NCBI RefSeq assembly: GCF_001644605.1
Contig: NZ_CP011388.1
Coordinates: 768,501 to 832,500 of the forward strand
Direction: 5' to 3'
DNA length: 64,000 nucleotides
Origin: Paenibacillus swuensis
GTDB lineage: Bacteria > Bacillota > Bacilli > Paenibacillales > DY6
Shown piece by piece: positions 27,436 to 36,689 of this stretch. Every line of letters starts with the position of its first letter. The first letter of the stretch is position 1. Under the pieces are notes generated by a model. That model was not told the origin of the DNA. It saw only the letters and a program-made list of their open reading frames with translations, and did not search any database. The position numbers and the translations under genes were made by a program.

Positions 27436-29067
27436 TCATCTCTTCATCGTCATAAACTTCTGCGGCGTGGCGCCCGCGTACTTCTTGAACAATGTGCAAA
27501 AGTACCTCTCGTTCGCTATACCCACCGCAAGCGACAGCTCCTGGTTGTTGTAGCGCCGCGTGCGCATCATCTCCATCGCTTTCTCGATCCGCATCCGGTT
27601 GACATAGTCGGTGAAACTTTCTCCGCACTCTTTTTTGAACATTTCGCTGAAATAGGTCATGTTTAACCCGACATGGTGCGCCACATCGCCCAAGGCCACT
27701 TTCTCCGCGAGATGATCCGCGATATACTTCTTGGCCTTCTTCAGCTCATCCCGTTCCAGCAAACCGTCGCGGGTGGCCGCTTTCAGGCGCAAAGCCTCCG
27801 ACCAGATCTGTCCCAACTTCCGCACGAAGGAACTTAGGTTGTCGCCCCAGTTCACACCCGTATCCGCAACCACCAACAACCGATGCTTCCGTAACGTCAG
27901 CCCAAACTCCTCAGCCGCCTCGCAAAGCTTGGCCGGTTCCGTTTCCTTCCGCTCCAGCAGCGCCTGCAGCTCCCCCCAACCAAACGTCAGCGGTTTGTCG
28001 CTCACCGCATGCAACACAAGGTCGTCGAGCATCTCCCGAAACCGCGTCAACGCTTCCTCCCGGTAAACCAGCCTGCGCGCAGGTGTCACCACCGCCCGCG
28101 CTTCCTTGTAGAACGCGTCCTGCAGCGCGCCCGCCGCATCCCGGGAAGCCAAACCCAACCGCTCCCAACCCGTATAGCTCCGGCTAAACCCCGCGGATAC
28201 CTGCAGCTTCAGATACTGGTTCACGTTCCGAACCAATTCCGTTCCGAACGCGTAGCACTGTTCTTCCAGCCGCTGCGCGCTGTTTACCTGCTTCCAGGAC
28301 AGGAAGGCCGCGAACCGGCCGCCACCGCCGCCTGTCAGCTCAAACATAAACCCATGGCCAAACGCCTGCATCGTTTCCTCCGCGATATTGATGACGGCGT
28401 ATCGCATACGCTTCTGATCCGTGACGTCGTATCGCCCCTGAAAGGCATCGAACGCATCAATGCGCAGATGCATGCAGCAATACGTCTTGGGTTCAAACCG
28501 GATCATCAAAGCCTCCCGGTTACGCTCCATTACCGAAGCTATGACGGATCCGGGCAGCGTAATGGACGCTCCCCCCGCTTCCAGCAGCTCCGCCATCACT
28601 TGCTTACGCAAACGGTAACTGTGTTCCCGCATCGATTGTTCAATCCGGCTCAGCTTCGAGCCTTGCTCCGAATTCGCCTCAATCGTCAACCTGGCGTTGT
28701 TCAACGCTCGCAGCAAATCGCGTTCATTCAACGGGACTTTCACCAGATACTCTGTCACATTCAACGCCATGGCCTGTTTGGCATAGTCAAAATCCTTGTA
28801 CGCGCTCAAAATAACAAACACGGTTTCTTTCAGCCGGGGCTTCAGCGCTGTAATCAAATCAATGCCCGTCATATGAGGCATCACAATGTCGGTAATCACG
28901 ATATCCGGCTTCAATTCCAGCGCAAGCTCCAAGCCCTCTTGCCCGGAACAGGCTTTGCCAATCAGCTTGTAACCGCCTGCGGCAAACTCCGGTTTATCCC
29001 AGAGACTCGCTAACCGCTGAACAATCAGCGGCTCATCATCTACAATGAAGCACGTCAACGTTCGCAT
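27436..29067 (-). CDS. YesN-like response regulator (REC plus AraC-type DNA-binding domain)
   Basis: 543 residues from ATG 29067 (behind AGGGGGTCG); an upstream GTG frame adds 11 unlikely residues. The receiver domain has DDEP (10-13), the phospho-acceptor D60 (VITDIVMPHMTG) and the conserved Lys in SAYKDFDYAK. A ~300-residue linker follows and the C-terminal ~100 residues form the AraC HTH (VALGDVAHHVGLNMTYFSEMFKKECGESFTDYVNRMR). It pairs with the histidine kinase immediately upstream and should activate the ABC importer and the secreted protein genes. Confidence 0.92.
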   Translation of the reverse strand: MRTLTCFIVDDEPLIVQRLASLWDKPEFAAGGYKLIGKACSGQEGLELALELKPDIVITDIVMPHMTGIDLITALKPRLKETVFVILSAYKDFDYAKQAMALNVTEYLVKVPLNERDLLRALNNARLTIEANSEQGSKLSRIEQSMREHSYRLRKQVMAELLEAGGASITLPGSVIASVMERNREALMIRFEPKTYCCMHLRIDAFDAFQGRYDVTDQKRMRYAVINIAEETMQAFGHGFMFELTGGGGGRFAAFLSWKQVNSAQRLEEQCYAFGTELVRNVNQYLKLQVSAGFSRSYTGWERLGLASRDAAGALQDAFYKEARAVVTPARRLVYREEALTRFREMLDDLVLHAVSDKPLTFGWGELQALLERKETEPAKLCEAAEEFGLTLRKHRLLVVADTGVNWGDNLSSFVRKLGQIWSEALRLKAATRDGLLERDELKKAKKYIADHLAEKVALGDVAHHVGLNMTYFSEMFKKECGESFTDYVNRMRIEKAMEMMRTRRYNNQELSLAVGIANERYFCTLFKKYAGATPQKFMTMKR

Positions 29068-29177
29068 ACACGACCCCCTGGGAACCAACTTTATAACCAC
29101 GTTAATGCCTTGCCTTGCACTACCCTGCCACGCCCTGCCTTACCTTCCGGTCCTTGCCTTACCCTGCCTGCCTCGCC

Positions 29178-30905
29178 TTACTCCATCACCCATCGAATCG
29201 TTACCGTTGTTCCTTCGCCCACCGCACTTCGCACCTCAAGCCCGCTGAGCTCATTTCCACAGTGCAATTGGATCCGTTTGTGGATGTTGTATAACCCGAT
29301 ACGCTTCCGGCGATGCGGAACGGTGCTGTACCGGTCCGGCGCCAACAAAGCTTCCACTTGTTCTTCCGTCATCCCCACGCCATGATCTTCAACGGAAATC
29401 AGAACCGCCTCCGCTTCCCGCCAAGCGCTTATGCGGATCGGCCCCATCCTACTACTCCCCCTGTACCCGTGAAAAATACTGTTTTCCACAATCGGCTGCA
29501 GCATCAGGCGCAGCACAGGCCAGTCCCACAATTCCTGATCCACCTTTGTCACGAACTCAAAGTGGCCGTCGTAACGAATATTTTGGATCAAAAGATAATG
29601 TTCCACATTCCATAGTTCATCCCGCAGCGTGACCTGATCCGAAGCGTCAGCAACCCCGTACTCCAGGATTGAAATTAAAGCGCCGATAATCGGGTCGACT
29701 TGTTCGGTTCTTCCCAGTTCAACCACATTGCTGATGGAGCCCAGCGTATTATACAGAAAATGAGGATTGATCTGCGATTGCAGCACCTGAAACTCCAGGT
29801 CCCGCTTCAGCTTCTCGCTGGCGTTCAGATTGTCGATCAGATGGCGAATTTTGCGAATCATATCCGAGAACTCCGAAGCAAGCTCGCCGAATTCATCCTT
29901 GCGGTCATCCCGTATAACGACGTTGAGATGTTGATCGGCTTTCATCTGCCGCATTACCCGCATTAAACGATTCAACGGTTTGCGGATAAACCGCGCAATC
30001 AACCATGCAGCCGCGAGACTGACCATGAATCCGAAAGCGATGAAATAAACGAGGTAATGCTCCAGCAAGTTGAGCGCATTCTCCACACGGCTTCCTTGCA
30101 AGACGGAAAAAGCCACCCAATTCAGGCGGGGAAGATACCTTTTGTCAATATACATGCGTGTCATCTGTTCAGTTCTGACGGTCAGCTGCTGATAAGGCTC
30201 ATTGATGATATCCCGCGCTGTCAACGTACCTACCTTTAATTCCGGCGGCGCAACCCGTGATGAACCCGAACCCGCTTGCGCGGGCCAGGCAATCACATTT
30301 CCTTCGGCACTCAACAAACCCAATCGAATATCCTCGGTGCCGCTCAGTTCCAACATTCGGTTCACCAGCGATCCGATATTCAGATCCACGGCCACCACGA
30401 CATAATCCTTACCCTGCCGTATGCTGCGGGAAATGGTTACCGTCCACCCGGAATACGGGGAGACATAAGGCTCGCTGATGATGGTCTCCGGCCAGGCCTC
30501 CACCGTTTCCTGATACAGGACTTGCCGGTTCGGGACGGCTTCACTAAACACTTTGGAATAGATATTGCCTCCCGTCACCGTCAGGTCCCGCTCAATCAGA
30601 TAGATGTTGTTGATGTACTCCAGGCTGGAATCGTACAGATCGTCAACCTGGCTCTGCAGATGTTCATTCAATTCAACGCCGACCAGCGTCTCTACCGACG
30701 AGAGCAAATTACCGGCCATAGCCGAATACAAGTCGAGGTATTGCTCCACCTTGAGCAGAATCTGCTCCGTGTACACTCTCTCATGCTTCACCATCTCGCC
30801 CCGCATAAATTGATAGGACACCAGACTGATCAAGAGAATGGAACAGAGCAGAATCGCGAAGCATAACGTAAACAGTTTAAACGATATTCCGTGAATCCAG
30901 CGCAT
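29178..30905 (-). CDS. YesM-like sensor histidine kinase
   Basis: 575 residues. Transmembrane helix at about 11-34, a dCache-like extracellular sensor to about 280, a second helix (284-306), HAMP (RKPLNRLMRVM), then the His_kinase motif with H382 in QINPHFLYNTLGSISN and HATPase boxes (QPIVENSIFHGY, VEDHGVGM, GIGLYNIHKRI). Members of this family sense extracellular oligosaccharides, often through an ABC binding protein. It lies between the binding-protein gene and its response regulator. Confidence 0.92.
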   Translation of the reverse strand: MRWIHGISFKLFTLCFAILLCSILLISLVSYQFMRGEMVKHERVYTEQILLKVEQYLDLYSAMAGNLLSSVETLVGVELNEHLQSQVDDLYDSSLEYINNIYLIERDLTVTGGNIYSKVFSEAVPNRQVLYQETVEAWPETIISEPYVSPYSGWTVTISRSIRQGKDYVVVAVDLNIGSLVNRMLELSGTEDIRLGLLSAEGNVIAWPAQAGSGSSRVAPPELKVGTLTARDIINEPYQQLTVRTEQMTRMYIDKRYLPRLNWVAFSVLQGSRVENALNLLEHYLVYFIAFGFMVSLAAAWLIARFIRKPLNRLMRVMRQMKADQHLNVVIRDDRKDEFGELASEFSDMIRKIRHLIDNLNASEKLKRDLEFQVLQSQINPHFLYNTLGSISNVVELGRTEQVDPIIGALISILEYGVADASDQVTLRDELWNVEHYLLIQNIRYDGHFEFVTKVDQELWDWPVLRLMLQPIVENSIFHGYRGSSRMGPIRISAWREAEAVLISVEDHGVGMTEEQVEALLAPDRYSTVPHRRKRIGLYNIHKRIQLHCGNELSGLEVRSAVGEGTTVTIRWVME

Positions 30906-30958
30906 TAGACCTCACTCAAATCTACCAGCATTATACAATTAACATATGAGACTACTTT

Positions 30959-32563
30959 CTATTTCAGTATCCCCTGCTCCTGCAATTGCTTTGTGTTGAT
31001 TTCAATGAGTTTGTTTAACTGGAACTTTTCATTCACCGTCTGGACAAAAGCATCCCAGTTCGTCAAAGGCTCCTTCCCTGTAATAAACTTCAGCATCATC
31101 TCTCTCATATACTTGGTGCGGTCCGCCGCAATCGTATCTTCCGGATCAGGAACGAGGAAAGGAATTACATTGTTCGGCTTCAAATATTTTTGGTTAAGTT
31201 CCAGGTTTTTGCTTGTATTCTCGTTTTTGAAATTAAAGTACACCGTGTCGTTCGCTCTTCTGACAAAAGCGTAATGGCGGGTCCAGCTGTAAGCCTTATC
31301 CACGAATTTATCCGTTACCGCGACCTGGTCCCCGGTCTGTGTCCATGTTACATCCTTCACACCGTAAGCCAGCCAAGGGTAAATTTCTTTGTCCGTGTAC
31401 ATGTATTGCAACAATTCCAGCAGCCGCTTCACTTTGTCCGGATCTTCCGCAGCCTTCTTGGAGATGACCCATTGGCCGTTCTGGAACACGTCGAGCGAGA
31501 GTATCTGGTCTCCGTTCGGGCCTTTCGGAGGTGCGATCTGGATCCAATCCGGCACTTCGCCGCCCAGCTCCTGCATCAGCTTCTGACCGTCCGGCTCCAT
31601 CCGGCGCCAGTCCGCTACCACGACACCCACTTTACCTTTATTCATCTTCTCATCGAGCTGGGAGCGCATGTTAATGGTCACCCAGTCCGGATCAATAACC
31701 TTTTCTTTCACCATGCGATTAATATAAGCCAACGCGTCCTTCATGCGCGGATCTACATTGTTCACGGTCACTTTACCATCCACGACATCCATGCCCTCAG
31801 GGCTGACCCCGAACATCCAGAACAGATACTCGAGTCCGGAATCCAGCTTACCCTCTTTCGTCAAACCGCCGGCAAAACCGTACGTATCCGCCTTCCCGTT
31901 TCCATCGGGATCGTCAAACGTGAAAGCTTTCATGACAGTAAATAACTCTTCATGCGTTGTAGGCACAGCCAGCTTCAGCTTCGTTAACCAGTCATTGCGA
32001 ATCCAGTAACCATTTACACCGCCAATCCCTTCCGTACCGGGGATACCGATGGTCTGGTTGTTATATTTCATGGCCGTCCAACGGGATTCCTCAAAGGCGC
32101 CCACAAGCTCCGGCGTATCTTTCAAGTAGTCATCCAAAGGTACCACAGCATTCTGATTAAACAGCTTGACGGCGGTGTCGCGGTCATCCACTGCGATTAA
32201 ATCCGGCACGCTGCCCGAAGCAATTAATGTATTAATTTTCTGCAGCTTCTGATCCGGAGCGAAGACGAAATCCAGCTCGATGTTGAGTTTCTCCTCCAAC
32301 AGCTTGCGCGCGGGGTCATTCTCCCGTTCCGGATGCGGGTTCTCCAAGCCGAAGCCCGGGTTGAACATCGTCACTTTATAAGTTTTGGCAACTTGCTCTT
32401 GCGGTTCGGGGGCATTATTGTTCGCGGGCTTCGCTTTATCATTCGCGTTCCCCTTCTCATCGTCTGTGGAACAGGCGACCAGAGCCGCTGTCATGCACAA
32501 CACACCTAATGCGGTAATACACCATTTTTTCACCATACGCTTCATCGCTCCCCTAATTTTCAT
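30959..32563 (-). CDS. Sugar ABC transporter substrate-binding lipoprotein (LplA-like)
   Basis: 534 residues, extracellular solute-binding family 1. The N-terminus ends in LVACSTDDEKG, a lipobox at about residue 30. Motifs PHPERENDPARKLLEEKLNIEL, GSVPDLIAVDDRD and GYWIRNDWLTKLKLAVPTTHEEL are typical of LplA/YtcQ-type proteins that bind large oligosaccharides. Candidate starts at 32563 (weak AAAGG), 32545 and 32536 (behind AGGGGAG) cannot be separated. The stop of the upstream permease gene is one base away, so the three importer genes form one operon. Confidence 0.88.
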   Translation of the reverse strand: MKIRGAMKRMVKKWCITALGVLCMTAALVACSTDDEKGNANDKAKPANNNAPEPQEQVAKTYKVTMFNPGFGLENPHPERENDPARKLLEEKLNIELDFVFAPDQKLQKINTLIASGSVPDLIAVDDRDTAVKLFNQNAVVPLDDYLKDTPELVGAFEESRWTAMKYNNQTIGIPGTEGIGGVNGYWIRNDWLTKLKLAVPTTHEELFTVMKAFTFDDPDGNGKADTYGFAGGLTKEGKLDSGLEYLFWMFGVSPEGMDVVDGKVTVNNVDPRMKDALAYINRMVKEKVIDPDWVTINMRSQLDEKMNKGKVGVVVADWRRMEPDGQKLMQELGGEVPDWIQIAPPKGPNGDQILSLDVFQNGQWVISKKAAEDPDKVKRLLELLQYMYTDKEIYPWLAYGVKDVTWTQTGDQVAVTDKFVDKAYSWTRHYAFVRRANDTVYFNFKNENTSKNLELNQKYLKPNNVIPFLVPDPEDTIAADRTKYMREMMLKFITGKEPLTNWDAFVQTVNEKFQLNKLIEINTKQLQEQGILK

Positions 32564-32564
32564 A

Positions 32565-33437
32565 TTAACCTTTCACGGAACCCAGCAATACTCCTTTCGT
32601 AAAATGTTTCTGAATAAACGGATACACCAGCATAATCGGCAAAGTGGTTACTATGACAGCCGCCATCTGGATGGACAGCGGGTTAACCTTATCTTCGGCT
32701 TCCGGGATAAATTCACTGGTCACGTCCGTTGCGCCAAGCAAAATAAAGCGGAGAACCACCTGCAGCGGATACTTGTTCGGATCGTTGATGTACATGAGGC
32801 CGTCGAAGAAGCTGTTCCAGTGCCCCACGGCGTAAAATAATCCTAACGTTGCGATAATCGGCATGGATAAGGGTAACAGAATGGAGAACAGCAGCTTCAT
32901 CTCGCCGGCGCCGTCGATTCGGGCGGACTCGAATATTTCCTCGGGCAGCTGTTCAATAAAGCCTTTCATGACCAGCAGCAGAAAGCCGCTCACCAGACCC
33001 GGGACGATCAAGGCCCACACCGTATCCAGCAACCCCAGACTCTTCACGAGCAGGAACTGCGGGATCATGCCTCCGCTGAACAACATGGTAAACAGGATGT
33101 AGAGCAGGAAGATGTTGCGGCCGGGCAACTGCTTGCGGGCCAAGGGGTACGCTGTCGTCAGGGTAAAAATCAGATTCAGCAGCGTGCCCACCACGGTAAC
33201 GAATATCGTGATTTTGTAAGCATTAATGATCTGATTGCCCACCAGCAATTCCCGATAAGCGGCCAGCGTGACATGCCGAGGAATCAGAACAATACCCCGC
33301 TGCGCCACCTCGCCCATGGAAGTGAATGAAACACTGAGGACGTAGATGAACGGCAGCAAACAGCATAAGGCCAGTAAGGTCAGCAGCAAGTAATTGACGG
33401 CGGAGGCCGCTTTCTCACTCCAAGTGGGATATTCCAT
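32565..33437 (-). CDS. Carbohydrate ABC transporter permease (YtcP/LplC-like)
   Basis: 290 residues, six hydrophobic helices. The EAA loop is ESARIDGAGEMKLLFSILLPLSMPIIATL, the contact for the shared MsmX-type ATPase, and the C-terminus FIQKHFTKGVLLGSVKG is family-specific. Start ATG behind AAAGGAGAC. Pairs with the next upstream permease. Confidence 0.92.
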   Translation of the reverse strand: MEYPTWSEKAASAVNYLLLTLLALCCLLPFIYVLSVSFTSMGEVAQRGIVLIPRHVTLAAYRELLVGNQIINAYKITIFVTVVGTLLNLIFTLTTAYPLARKQLPGRNIFLLYILFTMLFSGGMIPQFLLVKSLGLLDTVWALIVPGLVSGFLLLVMKGFIEQLPEEIFESARIDGAGEMKLLFSILLPLSMPIIATLGLFYAVGHWNSFFDGLMYINDPNKYPLQVVLRFILLGATDVTSEFIPEAEDKVNPLSIQMAAVIVTTLPIMLVYPFIQKHFTKGVLLGSVKG

Positions 33438-33463
33438 AGCTTGAAGTCTCCTTTCATAAGAGG

Positions 33464-34465
33464 TTACCAGATCTGGCCGTCGTAGCGTTTAGCCAGACGA
33501 TTGGCGCCCAGTAACAGCGCGAAGCCTATGACGGATTTAAACAATCCGACCGCGGTAGCGAGCCCGTACTGCATCTCCTGCAGACCGACACGGTATACCC
33601 AGGTGTCAATAACATCGGAGCGGTCCTGGTTGAAGATATTCGACATCATGAACACTTGATCGAAGCCGACATCGAGAATATGACTCAAACGCAGGATAAA
33701 CATCAGAATGATGACGTTGCGGATGCCCGGTAAAGTAATGTGCCACAAGCGGCGCCAGCGGGAGGCTCCGTCGACTTGAGCCGCCTCATAAAGCGAAGGA
33801 TCAATGCCGGCGAGCGCCGCCAGGTAGATGATGGCTCCCCAGCCGATGCCGTGCCAGATATCCGAGGATACCAGCAGGAACCGGATCCACGAGGACTCCG
33901 TAAGGAACGAAATCGGATTGTATCCGTATTCCTTAAGCAGGAGGTTAAACAGTCCCTCTCCCGGCGCCATCAGCGCGAGCATGAGCCCGTAAATGATGAC
34001 CCAAGAGATGAAATGCGGCAGGTACGTAATCGTTTGAATGGAGCGCTTGAACCATTCCGCCTTCACACTGTGCAGCATGAGCGCCAAGATAATGGGGGCT
34101 GGGAAGCCGAATACGATTTTGTAAAAAGCGATAATCAGGGTGTTCGTCATAATGTCCTTAAAGTAAACGCCTTCAAAAAACCGCTGAAAGTGTTCCAGCC
34201 CAACCCATTCGCTTGCCCAGATGCCGTCGGTGAGGTTGTAATCCTTGAACGCGATAATGACGCCGCCCATGGGCACGTATTTAAAGATCGTAAAGTAAAG
34301 CAAGCCCGGGATCAGAAGCAGATAGAGCGCTTTGTAGGCCCGTAGATTTTTGAGAATTCGCCGGGCAGGGCGTTTCAATTTTATGGATGAATCCATCGAT
34401 GATCGTGAGCGTTGCTGTCGGCGTTGATGAGAATGGCCGGTCGTGGTGCTTTTCGGGACCTCCAT
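33464..34465 (-). CDS. Carbohydrate ABC transporter permease (YteP/LplB-like)
   Basis: 333 residues. A 35-residue Ser/Arg-rich tail precedes LKNLRAYKALYLLLIPGLLYF; FKYVPMGGVIIAFKDYNL and the EAA loop EAAQVDGASRWRRLWHITLPGIRNVII identify it, and the C-terminus ends NRLAKRYDGQIW. First gene of the importer operon. The ribosome site (GGAGGAGG) is 13 nt from the ATG, a longer gap than usual; no better internal start is seen. Confidence 0.9.
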   Translation of the reverse strand: MEVPKSTTTGHSHQRRQQRSRSSMDSSIKLKRPARRILKNLRAYKALYLLLIPGLLYFTIFKYVPMGGVIIAFKDYNLTDGIWASEWVGLEHFQRFFEGVYFKDIMTNTLIIAFYKIVFGFPAPIILALMLHSVKAEWFKRSIQTITYLPHFISWVIIYGLMLALMAPGEGLFNLLLKEYGYNPISFLTESSWIRFLLVSSDIWHGIGWGAIIYLAALAGIDPSLYEAAQVDGASRWRRLWHITLPGIRNVIILMFILRLSHILDVGFDQVFMMSNIFNQDRSDVIDTWVYRVGLQEMQYGLATAVGLFKSVIGFALLLGANRLAKRYDGQIW

Positions 34466-34643
34466 AGGGGATGGCCGCCTCCTCCCTGTTGATTTGTTTT
34501 CAGTATAAGGGCTGGAGACTCAACGATTTTCTGCTATATACGGGAGATGGTTCAAAATTTTCGGGTGGGTGGCCGGGCATAGATTTCGCCTCGGGCAAGT
34601 ATGTTTAACTGTAGAGTTAATTCGGGTTGAATAGGAGGACAAT

Positions 34644-35291
34644 ATGTACGAAGCCGTATTGCCAATGCAGAAGCATCATCACCGTCTGGCGGGGGACACA
34701 TTGACGGAAGCTTTCAAGGATTCGCCGATGTTTGTTCACTTATTTCCGGAGCCCGTTAAGCGCCGCAAAGTGTTAAGCATGGTCTTTCCGATCATGATCC
34801 AGATGCTCCATGCGGTCGGTACCGTTTACGTGTCTTCGGATGAAGTGGAAGGTATTATTTGTGTACGCAAAGCAGGGACCATCCGCGCCCGGAACTCGCT
34901 CCCCCTGCTTGCGCTCAAGTTGCTTGTTCGCTTACCGCGTGTATTTCTGCAGGTTTCCCCGATTCAGTTTCATATGAAAGCAAAAGAGCTGAAGGAATTA
35001 TCCTCAGCTCTCGATCCTTACTATAAACATCATCGCAATTTTCTGGTCCTCGACGCGGTAGCTGTTCATCCGCGCTATCAAGGACAAGGGAAAATCAGTC
35101 CATTAATTCATTCGGCTCTGCAAGAAGCCCGGGAAAGCGGAACGTTCTGTGTGCTGCAGACCGAAACGGAGTTTAACGCTTCACTCTATGAACATTTCGG
35201 CTTTAAGCGGGTCCGGACGTTTCCATGTATTAACGGTGCTTTCAACACCTATGTGCTGCTTTATGATCCCCATGGGATCGTGCAATCGTGA
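34644..35291 (+). CDS. GNAT-family N-acetyltransferase
   Basis: 215 residues from ATG behind ATAGGAGGACAAT. The core is FLVLDAVAVHPRYQGQGKISPLIHSAL, the acetyl-CoA pyrophosphate loop (QGQGK), with LQTETEFNASLYEHFGFKRV after it. Substrate unknown. It converges with the KamA-like gene (4-bp gap). In ablAB loci a lysine aminomutase is paired with an acetyltransferase, so the adjacency is worth noting, but here the genes point toward each other and no operon exists. Confidence 0.83.
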   Translation: MYEAVLPMQKHHHRLAGDTLTEAFKDSPMFVHLFPEPVKRRKVLSMVFPIMIQMLHAVGTVYVSSDEVEGIICVRKAGTIRARNSLPLLALKLLVRLPRVFLQVSPIQFHMKAKELKELSSALDPYYKHHRNFLVLDAVAVHPRYQGQGKISPLIHSALQEARESGTFCVLQTETEFNASLYEHFGFKRVRTFPCINGAFNTYVLLYDPHGIVQS

Positions 35292-35295
35292 AATT

Positions 35296-36405
35296 CTAGA
35301 GAACCCCAATCTCAGAGGATGTCTCTGAATCGGAATTTTCAGATGCGAGCGGTTCTGTTGCCGCATTGCGCTGAAGCTTCCGCCGAGCCAACTCGTCATT
35401 TTGAAGCTCATCCAGCTCCGTGGCGCCCGGAGGGCAATCGAGAATGAGGATGCCCTCTTGGTCATTCCGGGACCGATAATACTTCAAGTATGCTTTCCCT
35501 TGATTAATCGCCATAATCTCCATTTTGCCGGATCGATGATTAATGGAAAGACGTACCCCTTTGCCGGAACCTACAGTCCGATACTTGGCCTCTTCCACGA
35601 TCTGATACACTTCCTCCAGCGGAAGTACAAACTCGTGATTTCCCTTGACCTGCCGGTTGACGAAGAAGTCGTAAGGGGTTACTCCCGCGCCGGACAGCTT
35701 ATCTAATAATTCTGCCAGTACAACGGGATCATCATTGACACCCTTAAGAATCGGAGTTTGGTTGTTGAGAATAACCCCCGCGTCATGTAGCGCCCGGAAA
35801 GCCCGGATCGCGTCCGTTGTAAGCTCCCGCGGGTGATTTACATGATTGGAGATGTAAATTCGTTGCTCCGGCGTGGAGAAATCATGAAGCGTGTACAGAA
35901 GCTCCATATCCTCCGAAATTCGCTTCGGATTGAACGACGTCATCTTCGTGCGCAGACGAATCACATGCACATGCTTCATGTCGCGCAGACGGCTAAGCAG
36001 CTGGTGCAACCGTTCCGTGGCAGGTCTGAAGCTGTCCGCGCCCGTAATAATGACGCTGTTGATTTCCGTATTCGCTGCGATATATTTCAATCCAGGTAAC
36101 GTCTCTGCTCCGCAATCCTCTGTGATACTCAATAATGCCGTGGTTCGATAAATCACCATGCAGCCCGGCGCCTGTTCCAGGCTGTATCCCTTCGCATCCA
36201 TCATCCCGTATTCGGACAGGATCTCGCTAGGCGTAACTAACAGCTTGCGGATCGGGTCCTTCGGGTCTTCCCACTGAATCAGATTTACATAGTAGTCGTT
36301 TAACCTGTAACTAAACTTATCTTGAATCTTTCGGAGCTGTTCCTTGTCCGGTTCGGGAATCATCGTGTAATTGTCGAAATTTGTTATCCTTTTCACCTCA
36401 GCCAT
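35296..36405 (-). CDS. Lysine-2,3-aminomutase (KamA/AblA)-like protein with incomplete radical-SAM motif
   Basis: 369 residues, start ATG behind AAGGAGGC. The order of blocks matches KamA: KLLVTPSE, ALLSITEDC at residues 90-98, SVIITGADSF (SAM-binding GGD region altered), HVIRLRTKM, SNHVNHPRELTTDAIRA, GVILNNQTPILKGVNDDP, and RSGKMEI where KamA has its PLP lysine loop. The CxxxCxxC motif that holds the 4Fe-4S cluster is reduced to C98; the next two cysteines are missing in all frames of this region, so it is not a sequencing frameshift. The protein is either a pseudoenzyme or uses another chemistry. It lies behind a c-di-AMP riboswitch, 66 nt past its terminator. Confidence 0.72.
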   Translation of the reverse strand: MAEVKRITNFDNYTMIPEPDKEQLRKIQDKFSYRLNDYYVNLIQWEDPKDPIRKLLVTPSEILSEYGMMDAKGYSLEQAPGCMVIYRTTALLSITEDCGAETLPGLKYIAANTEINSVIITGADSFRPATERLHQLLSRLRDMKHVHVIRLRTKMTSFNPKRISEDMELLYTLHDFSTPEQRIYISNHVNHPRELTTDAIRAFRALHDAGVILNNQTPILKGVNDDPVVLAELLDKLSGAGVTPYDFFVNRQVKGNHEFVLPLEEVYQIVEEAKYRTVGSGKGVRLSINHRSGKMEIMAINQGKAYLKYYRSRNDQEGILILDCPPGATELDELQNDELARRKLQRNAATEPLASENSDSETSSEIGVL

Positions 36406-36468
36406 AAGGCAAGCCTCCTTCTGTTCTGGATTCGATCTATGTTCACGCGTACGGGTCGTTTCAAACGC

Positions 36469-36493
36469 AAAAAGACCCTTAAAACAAGGGTCT
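36469..36493 (-). terminator. Intrinsic terminator of the c-di-AMP riboswitch expression platform
   Basis: Minus strand AGACCCTT-GTTTT-AAGGGTCT followed by TTTTT. It lies 31 nt after the aptamer and 64 nt before the KamA-like start, where binding of c-di-AMP would be expected to favour termination. Confidence 0.85.
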
Positions 36494-36523
36494 CGGAGTT
36501 CAACTAAACATTAATCAGACCCA

Positions 36524-36652
36524 TCTACTGCTGACGAGGTTAGCTGACGGACTCGGGTAAGATGGTACCCTACATTCAGGTCATGAATGATTCGCCCCAC
36601 GTAATGGTTCCCCCGCTCTTCATGATCCATCGGACCAGAGATTAAGCGTATG
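36524..36652 (-). ncRNA. c-di-AMP riboswitch (ydaO/yuaA class)
   Basis: On the minus strand the conserved blocks occur in the right order: GCTTAATC, GAGCGGGGGAACCA, GTGGGGCGAATC, GTAGGGTACCATCTTACCCGA, then GTCAGCTAACCTCGTCAGC. This is the ydaO/yuaA pattern that binds cyclic di-AMP. An own promoter lies upstream and an intrinsic terminator downstream. It controls the KamA-like gene. Open frames crossing it on both strands are spurious. Confidence 0.88.
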
Positions 36653-36655
36653 TTT

Positions 36656-36684
36656 ATATTAGAACGAATGGAATAGTATGTCAA
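36656..36684 (-). promoter_or_regulatory. SigA promoter of the riboswitch transcript
   Basis: Minus strand TTGACA (36679-36684), 17-bp spacer, TAATAT (36656-36661): a near-consensus promoter located just after the stop of the upstream AraC gene. Confidence 0.85.
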
Positions 36685-36689
36685 TCCTG

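Noticed and set aside
34644-36405. A beta-lysine acetylation operon (ablA-ablB)
   Set aside because: The acetyltransferase and KamA-like genes are convergent, and the KamA-like protein lacks the cluster cysteines, so a functional ablAB pair is not supported.
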